From Pseudomonas serbica (GTDB taxonomy: Bacteria; Pseudomonadota; Gammaproteobacteria; Pseudomonadales; Pseudomonadaceae): 64,000 nucleotides of DNA. Made by a program: the position numbers and the translations under genes. Of the stretch, positions 57,020 through 64,000 are shown one piece after another (positions within the stretch are counted from its first letter, which is position 1; each line of letters starts with the position of its first letter). The stretch lies in NCBI RefSeq assembly GCF_028823535.1, contig NZ_JAQIYM010000090.1, positions 248,001 to 312,000 of the forward strand. Direction: 5' to 3'. The notes beneath the pieces were generated by a model. The model searched no databases. It saw nothing but the letters and a program-made list of their open reading frames with translations, and was not told the origin of the DNA.

Positions 57020-59467
57020 ATGGCTTGGCAAATTTTGATGAAGCGCCCCAAACGACCGACTGCCACCTACAACCCGAGCCAGTCTTCAATAGACTTGGAA
57101 CTGATCCCTGCCGTACAGGTAGAGGCTTCTGATGGTGTATCAAATCCTCCCCAACCCCCTACCTCCAACTACCCATCGAAAAGGAAGTCAAAGGTCAGTC
57201 AAGAACCGCTGTCTGAGAACTCTCTCAAAAAAGTCCATTTGCTGATGGACACATTCCACGTGCGCCGGGACATTTACGCCAAGTCCTGGATCAGTAGTCG
57301 CACCGGCAAGCCCGGCTATGCGCCGGCATGTTCGAATTACCGGGCCCCCAACATCTGCAAGAAGTACCTTGACTACTCGTTTGACTGCAAAACCTGCAAA
57401 CACCGTGTTTTTGCCCCGTTGACCGATCAGGTTATGTACAAACACCTGACCAAGGCGCCGCACATCGGTATCTTTCCGCTACTGCTCGATAACACCTGCT
57501 ATCTCGTGGCGGTCGACTTCGACAAGGAGGATTGGAGGACGGACGTCTTGGAATTTCTGGCGTCCTGCAAGCTTTTCGGCATCCCGACAACGACGGAGAT
57601 CAGCCGCAGCGGTAACGGCGCCCATGTCTGGCTGTTTTTCTCTGAAAAAGTCCCCGCGATCAACGCACGCAAGCTGGCACTCGGCTTGATGAGTCACGCT
57701 CAGCAGCGCACTGGTAAGATCGAATTTGACTCTTATGATCGACTGTTTCCAAACCAGGATTTTATGCCAGCTGGTGGTATCGGTAACCTCATCGCCATGC
57801 CATGCCAATTTCTGGCCAGGTTGAACAACTTCAGCGTGTTCGTCGATCCGAATGACGACTTCAAGCCCTACTATGACCAAATCGCGTACCTGAAGACGAT
57901 CCAAAAATTATCATCAGTCGAAGTCAGCCAGAAGATCAGCGAGGTCGTTGTAGAAGGCGAGCACGAACTCGGTGTCCAGTTCATGAAAGCGGGTGATGAT
58001 CACCACTTTTGGTCGGCGCCGAAATCCGCAAAAAAATTAAAATTGGACGACCTGCCCAAGGTCGTCACCATCGTGCAGGACAAAGGCTTGCAGTTCGATC
58101 TCAAGGAGCTGCCACGCCCATTTTTTGGGCAGCTGGCCAGGCTGGCAGCGTTTCCAAACCCCGCGTTCTACATTGCTGAGGCAGGCGGCTTTTCGACATG
58201 GGGTAAGCCAATGGTGGAGCGTCGATGCGTTGTCGAGAACGGCATGTTGAGCATGCCCAGGGGCTGCCTCGACGCCGTGCTGGATTTCATCAAAAGCTAT
58301 GACGTGCCCTTCTTGCTCAAGGATGAGCGTTCACTTGGGCGCCCCATTGATGTGACATTTACCGGCACGCTTAGAGACGATCAGGCCGAGGCTCTGAAAG
58401 CGATGCTGGAGCACGATGTAGGCACCCTGAAAGCTAATCCCTCATTCGGTAAGACCGTCATCGGCGCTGCCTTGATTGCCAGTCGGCAGGTCTCAACGCT
58501 GATCGTGGTGCACCGCAGGTACTTGATCAAGCAATGGCGTTTGCGCCTGAAGCGTTTTCTGAACCTGGAAGACGATCAAATTGGTCAATTGGGCGGGCCC
58601 AAGTCGAAACCCACCGGGATTATCGACATTGTCATGATGCCCTCCCTGGGCCGCCTGAAGGATATTCAAAGCATCTCCGAAGGTTACGGGCAGGTGATCA
58701 TTGATGAATGCCAACACCTCGCCGCCAAGACGTTCGAGGAGGGCCTCAACAAACTGAAGTCTCGCTATTTCGTCGGGCTCTCCGCCAAGCCTAAACGCAG
58801 CGATGGGCGCCAGCCCCTAGTCTTCATGTGCGCTGGCAACATTCGGTACATCTCCAAGCGCCCTTTAGGGGCACCGCAAGATCTGACGGTTAAATCAAAG
58901 GTCAGGAAGAAAAACATCGATCTTCCGGCGACAGCCAACACCACTGAGTTGCATTCCTACCTGGTGGATGATCAGGAACGAACCCGGTGGCTTGTAGAGC
59001 AAGCGCTGGCGGCGTATTCCAGGGGTCGACAAGTTTTGCTTTTGACCGGGCGTAAAGCCCACTCCAAAGCCATCGCCGAGGCTCTGGATGGTAAGGTCGA
59101 TCAGCTCTTTGTCCTGAGTAGCGAAGCGAAGGAGAAGGCCAGGGAGGACGTGATCGCGGCAATGGAGGCGCTGCCTGTGGATACGCCACGGGTACTGGTC
59201 TCTACATGGCAACTGGTGGGCGAAGGCTTTGATCACGCCCCGCTGAATACCCTGATCCTCTGTCTGCCATTCTCCTGGGAAGGCACCGTCGAGCAGTGTG
59301 CTGGCCGGCTTGACCGCTACCTGCCGGACAAGCTCGATGCCGAGATCTTCGATCCGATAGACGAAGGCCACCCTTTGGCTAAGAAGATGTGGAAAGCCCG
59401 ACAAAAGGCCTACAAGGCCATTGGGTATCGGATCATCGACGAGCGGGCTACGCTAGAAATGTTCTGA
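57020..59467 (+). CDS. TOTE-type archaeo-eukaryotic primase-helicase
   Basis: 815 residues. A Cys cluster (C104, C113, C123, C126) precedes a primase core with the acidic triad AVDFDKED (166-168) and RSGNGAHVW (196-204), then FDSYDRLFPNQD. Residues ~450-800 form a superfamily II helicase with an unusual Walker A NPSFGKT (473-479), DECQH box (562-566), GLSAKPKRSDG (586 onward) and motif VI QCAGRLDRY. This order matches the primase-helicase of TOTE-type conflict systems, which prime or repair DNA. It could be a replication or defence enzyme. Monocistronic; the first 65 residues are a poorly structured extension. A weak ribosome site leaves the start open. Confidence 0.8.
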   Translation: MAWQILMKRPKRPTATYNPSQSSIDLELIPAVQVEASDGVSNPPQPPTSNYPSKRKSKVSQEPLSENSLKKVHLLMDTFHVRRDIYAKSWISSRTGKPGYAPACSNYRAPNICKKYLDYSFDCKTCKHRVFAPLTDQVMYKHLTKAPHIGIFPLLLDNTCYLVAVDFDKEDWRTDVLEFLASCKLFGIPTTTEISRSGNGAHVWLFFSEKVPAINARKLALGLMSHAQQRTGKIEFDSYDRLFPNQDFMPAGGIGNLIAMPCQFLARLNNFSVFVDPNDDFKPYYDQIAYLKTIQKLSSVEVSQKISEVVVEGEHELGVQFMKAGDDHHFWSAPKSAKKLKLDDLPKVVTIVQDKGLQFDLKELPRPFFGQLARLAAFPNPAFYIAEAGGFSTWGKPMVERRCVVENGMLSMPRGCLDAVLDFIKSYDVPFLLKDERSLGRPIDVTFTGTLRDDQAEALKAMLEHDVGTLKANPSFGKTVIGAALIASRQVSTLIVVHRRYLIKQWRLRLKRFLNLEDDQIGQLGGPKSKPTGIIDIVMMPSLGRLKDIQSISEGYGQVIIDECQHLAAKTFEEGLNKLKSRYFVGLSAKPKRSDGRQPLVFMCAGNIRYISKRPLGAPQDLTVKSKVRKKNIDLPATANTTELHSYLVDDQERTRWLVEQALAAYSRGRQVLLLTGRKAHSKAIAEALDGKVDQLFVLSSEAKEKAREDVIAAMEALPVDTPRVLVSTWQLVGEGFDHAPLNTLILCLPFSWEGTVEQCAGRLDRYLPDKLDAEIFDPIDEGHPLAKKMWKARQKAYKAIGYRIIDERATLEMF

Positions 59468-59506
59468 GATCAGGTGCCAACCACGCGACCAGCACCCGAA
59501 ATGACC

Positions 59507-59689
59507 CTACGGAACAACCTCAAAAAGACCGAGCAAGATAATGTGGACAATCAGCTCAAGAGTGCCGTAGTGAATGACAAATTGATGTTCATCCACCGCT
59601 GTTACCAGCCAAATATCGTCCACCGTGGTGCCTTCCCACCATTTGGCGTCCACAGCTTTCAACCTAGTACCTACCTCAATCGTGTCCAT
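59507..59689 (-). CDS. small SH3/KOW-like protein
   Basis: 60 residues from the ATG at 59687-59689 (AGGAAA upstream). Aligns with the next gene: (T/N)(R/T)LK(A/V)...WW(E/K)G(T/L)TV(D/E)D..LVT. A short strand-rich SH3- or KOW-like barrel. Role unknown. Confidence 0.65.
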   Translation of the reverse strand: MDTIEVGTRLKAVDAKWWEGTTVDDIWLVTAVDEHQFVIHYGTLELIVHIILLGLFEVVP

Positions 59690-59812
59690 ATAGCTTTTCC
59701 TGAGCAAAGGGATGCTGATCGCCATGGAGATCCGATGGCGTCACTGGAAAAGGTTGGACAGAACTATTGGGTAACCGTGGGCAACGCGTGATCGTGAATC
59801 GATTGTACCAGC

Positions 59813-60010
59813 CTACGACACCACCTCAAAATCATCGAGCATGGTCAAAGGAACATTATACTCACGGGCACCAAAGCTCAGCACCAAATGGTGCTGGAAC
59901 ACCTCTGTAACTAGGCACTCATCCTCGACGGTCAGGCCTTTCCACCAGCCGTTTTCGAGCACCTTGAGCTTGGTGTTTTTCTCGATGCTAATTCCATCTA
60001 TATTTGCCAT
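59813..60010 (-). CDS. small SH3/KOW-like protein (paralogue)
   Basis: 65 residues from the ATG at 60008-60010. KLKVLENGWWKGLTVEDECLV and LVLSFGAREYNVPL mirror the 60-residue protein 120 bp away. The pair is a local duplication. Confidence 0.65.
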   Translation of the reverse strand: MANIDGISIEKNTKLKVLENGWWKGLTVEDECLVTEVFQHHLVLSFGAREYNVPLTMLDDFEVVS

Positions 60011-60058
60011 TGGCGATATTCTCATTCGATTGGTCATCTGTACTTGCAGCAAGGTCAG

Positions 60059-60598
60059 TCAGAATGGCGATGGCGAATCGCTCTCGCTCTCAACCTTGGG
60101 CGTTGGCAATGGCACCGGCTTACCCGCGCATACGCCAACCAGTAAGACGTACTCTTCCATCGTCGGCAGCTGGAGCGTGATTTGACTCCGTTCGATGCCC
60201 AGGTCGCCGGCCTCCAAACGGAAATCCACAGCCGCCCAGAACGCAGGCTCGTAACCGAGCTTTTTGATGTTGAACAGTTTCTTTTCCCAGGCCGTGCCAT
60301 TGTGCCGCTTCGCCACAAAGTACGGCGATCCCTTATCGATCTAAATAAAGACACCAGGTAGCACACCGTTCTGAGTACGGCTGACGCTGTTCAGGGTCGG
60401 CTGATTGGCTTTTCGAAGGACAATGCCATGCTCTGCGCAGACTTGGTCGCGGTAGGCTGTGGCGGCGATCAGAGCGCCATCCCGGCCCCCATGATGGTGG
60501 TCGTAGAACTCCTTTCGAACCTCGGCCTTATTGATACGAACCATCAGCCCGTTTTTGAGCTGGATGATGTAAGGCGTGGCGGCAACGGGTGGCGGCAT
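60059..60598 (-). pseudogene. AP2-like DNA-binding protein interrupted by an in-frame TAG
   Basis: The frame from the ATG at 60598 (AAGGAA upstream) reads through PYIIQLKNGLMVRINKAEV and SRTQNGVLPGVFI, meets TAG at 60341-60343, and continues in the same frame with IDKGSPYFVAKRHNGTAWEK, KLFNIKKLGYEPAFWAAVDF. The combined reading resembles phage-type AP2 domains (GV ... W.A ... K.F.I.KYG..eA...A). One codon divides it. It may be a nonsense-mutated gene, an amber-suppressed gene, or a sequence error. If the downstream part starts alone, the GTG at 60314-60316 is the first candidate. Confidence 0.6.
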
Positions 60599-60674
60599 TG
60601 TGCGATTCCTTGGATTGTCCCTGTACAGAGAATACCAGCGTCGACACTAAGGCGGCCACCCGGTGCGGTAGCAA

Positions 60675-61328
60675 TTACTGCTGAGTGGTGTTCATCGGAC
60701 GCAGGTTGATTTCAACACGACGGTTTTGCGTACGACCGTACTCGTCGGCATTGCTGGCGACCGGTTGATCCGGGCCGGCACCACGACTGTTGATGCGGGT
60801 GCCATTCACACCTTGCGCGATCAGGTAGTTACCCACGCTTTGGGCGCGGAGCATCGACAGGTCGAGGTTACGCTGGCGTGCACCAACGCTGTCGGTGTGG
60901 CCGACAATTTCGATGCTGCTCTGGTCGTACTGCTTCAGAGAAGCGGCCACCTGATTGAGCGGGTTGTAGAACTGGCTGGCAACGTCCGATGAGTTGCTGC
61001 TGAAAGTAACGCTTCCCGGCATGATCAACTTGATCTGGTCACCCTGGCGCTGAATGTCAACGCCGCTGTTGGCCAACTGGTTACGCAACTCGGCTTCCTG
61101 CTTGTCAGCATAGTAACCGTAACCGGTACCTGCTGCGCCACCTACCAGCGCACCAATCAGCGCACCCTTGCCACGGTTTTTATGGCCACCCACCAAAGCA
61201 CCGGTGGCAGCGCCAGCCAGCACGCCGATCCCACCGTAGGTCGCAGTTTTGTTGATGCCGTCAACGGCACAGCCAGAAAGCATGGCCAACACGGTAGAAG
61301 CCACGATTAAACGCAGAGAGGTTTTCAT
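60675..61328 (-). CDS. OmpA-family lipoprotein (YiaD-like)
   Basis: 217 residues. Lipobox LSGC after MKTSLRLIVASTVLAM (Cys at residue 20). Residues ~32-75 are a Gly-rich zipper (GGIGVLAGAATGALVGGHKN ... GALIGALVGGAAGTGYGYYA) and the C-terminal half is an OmpA peptidoglycan-binding domain (VTFSSNSSDV, IEIVGHTDSVG, RAQSVGNYLIAQGV, RTQNRRVEI). The family anchors outer membrane to peptidoglycan. Length and layout are typical of YiaD-like proteins. Monocistronic. Confidence 0.9.
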   Translation of the reverse strand: MKTSLRLIVASTVLAMLSGCAVDGINKTATYGGIGVLAGAATGALVGGHKNRGKGALIGALVGGAAGTGYGYYADKQEAELRNQLANSGVDIQRQGDQIKLIMPGSVTFSSNSSDVASQFYNPLNQVAASLKQYDQSSIEIVGHTDSVGARQRNLDLSMLRAQSVGNYLIAQGVNGTRINSRGAGPDQPVASNADEYGRTQNRRVEINLRPMNTTQQ

Positions 61329-61459
61329 ATTTGCCTTTCAATGAGTACGCCGGATCTTTGCCGTCCGGCCAGCGTTGCCGGCATCGTGCTCTTGCCGGCG
61401 AAACAGTGTCAATTATACATCATTGTTCTACAAGCGATCCTTGCCAATCTTTTCACAAA

Positions 61460-61504
61460 ACTTACACGTAAGTGTTTGATTGGCCACGGGATGATACCTA
61501 GGAT
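61460..61504 (+). promoter_or_regulatory. promoter with upstream inverted repeat, Spy-like gene
   Basis: ACTTAC-AC-GTAAGT (61460-61473), a perfect 6-2-6 inverted repeat, lies directly before TTGATT (61476-61481) and TAGGAT (61499-61504) at 17-bp spacing, 29 bp before the Spy-like start. The symmetry suggests a response-regulator or repressor site. An alternative promoter, TTGCCG/TATACA, lies at 61392-61419. Confidence 0.5.
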
Positions 61505-61532
61505 GGGCATACCAACCACAAGGAGAGATTTT

Positions 61533-62033
61533 ATGAAAAAATCCGTTCTGGCCCTGGCCTTTGCCCTGGCTCTGCCTACCGTAGCTTTCGCTGCTTCGAC
61601 CATCACTGAGGAAGCGCCGATTCAACCACCTGGTGCTCATCAGGAATTCGGAGGCCGCGACGGTCACCGCCCTCATAACGGTGATGGCCCACCGAAAGGC
61701 GAACATGGAAAACCAGGCCAGGGTCAGGGTCATGGGTTCCAAAAGATCAAGAAAGAACTCAATCTGACCGAAGATCAGGCGGCTATCTTCAAGGACGCAC
61801 AGATGTCAGAAATGCGTTCGCACTTCGAAATCGTCCAGAAATACCTGGATAAGCTTTCCCCCGAAGATCGGGCCGCGATGAAACAAGAGCACGAGGCTGC
61901 GACCCAACTGCGCAAGGCTGAGATCCTGAAAGTTCTCACTCCCGAGCAGCGCGTCAAGGTCGAAGTGGTCTTTGCTCGCCAGAAGGCCCAGTACGAAGCA
62001 TTCAAGGCTGAGCACGAGAAGCCAAAAATCTAA
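61533..62033 (+). CDS. Spy/CpxP-family periplasmic protein
   Basis: 166 residues from the ATG at 61533 behind AGGAGAG. Signal peptide to AFA-A (MKKSVLALAFALALPTVAFA). The mature protein has a His/Gly/Pro-rich part, then helical domain with two LTxxQ motifs (LTEDQAAIFK and LTPEQRVKV), the Spy/CpxP hallmark. These chaperones protect unfolded envelope proteins and often respond to metals; the His-rich loop could bind metal. Induction by an envelope-stress system is inferred from family behaviour and the palindrome upstream. Confidence 0.85.
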   Translation: MKKSVLALAFALALPTVAFAASTITEEAPIQPPGAHQEFGGRDGHRPHNGDGPPKGEHGKPGQGQGHGFQKIKKELNLTEDQAAIFKDAQMSEMRSHFEIVQKYLDKLSPEDRAAMKQEHEAATQLRKAEILKVLTPEQRVKVEVVFARQKAQYEAFKAEHEKPKI

Positions 62034-62051
62034 AAAGCTGATTGCGGCCAG

Positions 62052-62079
62052 AAAACGGAGGCACCTGCCTCCGTTTTTA
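62052..62079 (+). terminator. rho-independent terminator
   Basis: AAAACGGAGGC-ACCT-GCCTCCGTTTTT, just after the Spy-like gene. Confidence 0.85.
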
Positions 62080-62102
62080 ACGCGCAATTTCCGGTGTATG
62101 AA

Positions 62103-62738
62103 TCAACGCGCCAATGGCATCTGCAAAAACCGCACGGCGCCGTACTTAAGCCTTGCGTACTCCATGGCCTCTCCCTGAGTTGCGATGGGTGGACTGATCA
62201 CCAGATTGTCGTCATGTTCTACAGTTTCCCGAACCACAGAGATGACCATCCATGCGCCCAGCGTGAGGCCCAAATGTTTAACGTCGATTTTTTCGATGTC
62301 GCGTGCTGTGGTCTGGCGAAGAAGGCATACCGGCTCTACATCATGGGTCTTTAAAAATTGCTCAGCGGCGCTCTCTGAGTCGTAACACAGAAATGTCGTC
62401 CCCAAGCCGTCCATATCAGTGTTGGCCCGCTGACCGAGCATATTCGAGGCGTGCATATAGGCCTCTTCGACCGAAATCGGCGCACTCAAGGTGACCACTT
62501 TGATCTCGTCGATCCATTCATGCTTGCTGGCTGCCTTGTTCACGAGCTTTGCAAACTTCTTACGCCCGAGCGTACCAATGCAGGTTTCAGTCACAAAGAG
62601 GATGACCATGACGTCATCCTCGTCTTCCTTGTCGTCAAAAGTCTGGGCCACCAGCTGACGCCGGAGCCACCCCTGAAGATTGAGCGGGGTTACGGCCTGA
62701 CTGGCATTGAGAACCAGGTAATTGAGGTCGACGCGCAT
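62103..62738 (-). CDS. hypothetical protein
   Basis: 211 residues from the ATG at 62736-62738 (GGAG 6 bases upstream). N-terminal VDLNYLVLNASQAVTPLNLQ and then VMVILFVTETCIGTLGRKKF; the second half has strands VVTLSAPISVEEAYMHA and CLLRQTTARDIEKIDVKHL. Not recognised; no signal peptide or membrane segment. Confidence 0.7.
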   Translation of the reverse strand: MRVDLNYLVLNASQAVTPLNLQGWLRRQLVAQTFDDKEDEDDVMVILFVTETCIGTLGRKKFAKLVNKAASKHEWIDEIKVVTLSAPISVEEAYMHASNMLGQRANTDMDGLGTTFLCYDSESAAEQFLKTHDVEPVCLLRQTTARDIEKIDVKHLGLTLGAWMVISVVRETVEHDDNLVISPPIATQGEAMEYARLKYGAVRFLQMPLAR

Positions 62739-62834
62739 AGGCAACTCCGGGGTACTATCGAAAAAAGGCTCGTGAACCCCAGCGCAAGCTGGCTGAGGCT
62801 TGTCTGGGCTCGGGATCTCGGCTTGATGGTTTGC

Positions 62835-63806
62835 CTACAACCATCCAGATTTCTTGAAGCTCGCCCACAAACTCGTGCACCCCGTCGCAATGAACCCCAC
62901 CACCCCGAAATACCCATACTGCCAGGTCAATTCAGGCATGTTTTGGAAATTCATCCCGTAGATCCCGGCTACCGCCGTCGGGAAAGCGAGGATAGCTGCC
63001 CAAGCCGCAAACTTTCGCTGCACCACGCTCTGGCGTGACGACTCGAGCAACACTCCGACTTCAATGGTCTGGCTCGCAATCTCAGCCAGGGTCGTCAGAT
63101 CTTCCATTTGACGCGCTACATGAATCTGCACGTCACGAAAGTACGGACGCATGGTCTTGTCGATGAATGGGAATTCAAGGTTTTGTAATTCCTCACTGAT
63201 TTCAACCATCGGCGCCACATACCGCCTTAGGCGCAACACATCACGGCGCAGGCTGTGGAGCCTTTGAATATCCCGCTCATTCAGTTCAGTGGCCAGGATG
63301 CTGCGTTCTAGCTCATCGATCTCGGCGTGGATCGCTTCGCCCACCGGCTGGTAACTTTCGATCACGAAATCGAGCAGCGCATAGAGTACAAAATCTTCCC
63401 CTTGCTCAAGCAGCAGCGGACGAGCCTCACAGCGCTGGCGGACATGGGCATAGGACGCCGAGTGACCGTTGCGGGCAGTAATGACGTACCCTTTACCGGC
63501 GAAAATATTCGTCTCGATGAACTCGAGTTGTCCTTCGATCCGGATAGGCGAATAGGTGACGATAAATAGGGCATCGCCGAACGTTTCGAGCTTGGGCCGG
63601 CTGTGATCCTCAAGCGCATCCTGGATGGCCAGTTCATGGAGGTTGAACTGACGTTGCAGGACGGCGAGTTCCTGGGCATCCGGCTCTTCAAGGCCAATCC
63701 ACACAAAGTGATCAGGCTTTGCAGCCCACTCGGCACCATCCTTCAGGGAGATATTGGTGACTTTCCTACCGGTGTTATAAACCGCAGCAGCAACAACTCT
63801 ACCCAT
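62835..63806 (-). CDS. corA: CorA-family magnesium/divalent cation channel
   Basis: 323 residues, typical length. N-terminal cytoplasmic domain, long helix (residues ~150-260), two C-terminal membrane segments, and the selectivity motif GMNF (IYGMNFQNM) before the final segment. CorA transports Mg2+ and some Co2+/Ni2+. Probably an additional copy on this replicon. Monocistronic. Confidence 0.92.
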   Translation of the reverse strand: MGRVVAAAVYNTGRKVTNISLKDGAEWAAKPDHFVWIGLEEPDAQELAVLQRQFNLHELAIQDALEDHSRPKLETFGDALFIVTYSPIRIEGQLEFIETNIFAGKGYVITARNGHSASYAHVRQRCEARPLLLEQGEDFVLYALLDFVIESYQPVGEAIHAEIDELERSILATELNERDIQRLHSLRRDVLRLRRYVAPMVEISEELQNLEFPFIDKTMRPYFRDVQIHVARQMEDLTTLAEIASQTIEVGVLLESSRQSVVQRKFAAWAAILAFPTAVAGIYGMNFQNMPELTWQYGYFGVVGFIATGCTSLWASFKKSGWL

Positions 63807-63933
63807 GTCGGTGGTTCACTTTTTATCAGAAGTTAAATACACAAAAATGTCAGGTTCAACCTGTGCTAGCCACACAATTTCCCAACGCAGGCGAAACAGC
63901 AAAGCAGCCACTCGCGCCGGCACGTTGCAAGCA

Positions 63934-63953
63934 AAAAGCGCCAAAGGCGCTTC
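63934..63953 (-). terminator. minus-strand terminator for a gene beyond the window
   Basis: AAGCGCC-AAA-GGCGCTT with A5 on the plus strand, which read as T5 on the minus strand. The gene it ends lies to the right of the window. Confidence 0.6.
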
Positions 63954-64000
63954 GGTAAAATCGTCGACAATTGGTAGTGTTAGCGCCAGTTTATGAAATG

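Noticed and set aside
63805..63996. Plus-strand ORF at the right edge
   Set aside because: Low-complexity Ser/Ala/Lys reading through a terminator; no ribosome site.

Overview
The window reads as part of a large accessory replicon (megaplasmid or chromid) of a Pseudomonas-like gammaproteobacterium. This rests on about 55% GC, gammaproteobacterial Shine-Dalgarno and sigma70 signals, YccF, Orn, CorA, OmpA/YiaD and Spy-like proteins of pseudomonad type, a tRNA gene, and about 80 densely packed, mostly unrecognised genes. There is no rRNA, ribosomal protein or core operon, no recognisable replication or conjugation locus, no intact insertion sequence and no CRISPR array. The organism and replicon type are inference.

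Layout. 0-14 kb: a HipA-like kinase runs off the left edge, then a BamE/SmpA-like lipoprotein, two coiled-coil proteins, and a tight minus-strand operon (5.07-6.95 kb) coding for a GNAT-like protein, a ParB/Srx-fold protein and a proteasome-like Ntn-hydrolase with a Thr1/Asp17/Lys33 pattern. YccF, an operon of small proteins with a deoxyribosyltransferase-like member, and an AbiEi-like antitoxin follow. 14-22 kb: a PIN-PhoH ATPase, two tandem ADP-ribosyltransferase-like paralogues, and an operon with winged-helix, P-loop-like and ATP-grasp proteins preceded by a promoter/terminator leader. 22-29 kb: three membrane proteins sharing a TerB-like segment, lipoproteins, a DUF1289 protein and a three-gene phage-style operon. 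29-43 kb: an HD-polynucleotide kinase fusion, two ~700-residue paralogues, a double ribbon-helix-helix protein and membrane proteins. 43-49 kb: a Pth2-like peptidyl-tRNA hydrolase inside a 33-bp direct repeat, tRNA-Ser(GCU), a third ART-like protein, a seven-gene operon of small membrane proteins with a two-cysteine extracytoplasmic domain, and oligoribonuclease. 49-64 kb: a probable frameshifted gene, a Ref-type HNH nuclease, a papain/transglutaminase-like protein, a TOTE-type primase-helicase, an AP2-like gene split by an amber codon, an OmpA lipoprotein, a Spy-like chaperone and CorA.

Themes. RNA and translation functions are unusually frequent (PhoH, HD-PNK, Pth2, tRNA-Ser, Orn), next to DNA-processing enzymes (Ref, primase-helicase). 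Envelope proteins are also frequent. Many otherwise unknown proteins occur as two or three diverged copies within this window, so the replicon seems to have grown by duplication. The most promising undescribed units are the GNAT/ParB-like/Ntn-hydrolase operon, the seven-gene membrane operon, the TerB-like membrane family and the pair of ~700-residue proteins.
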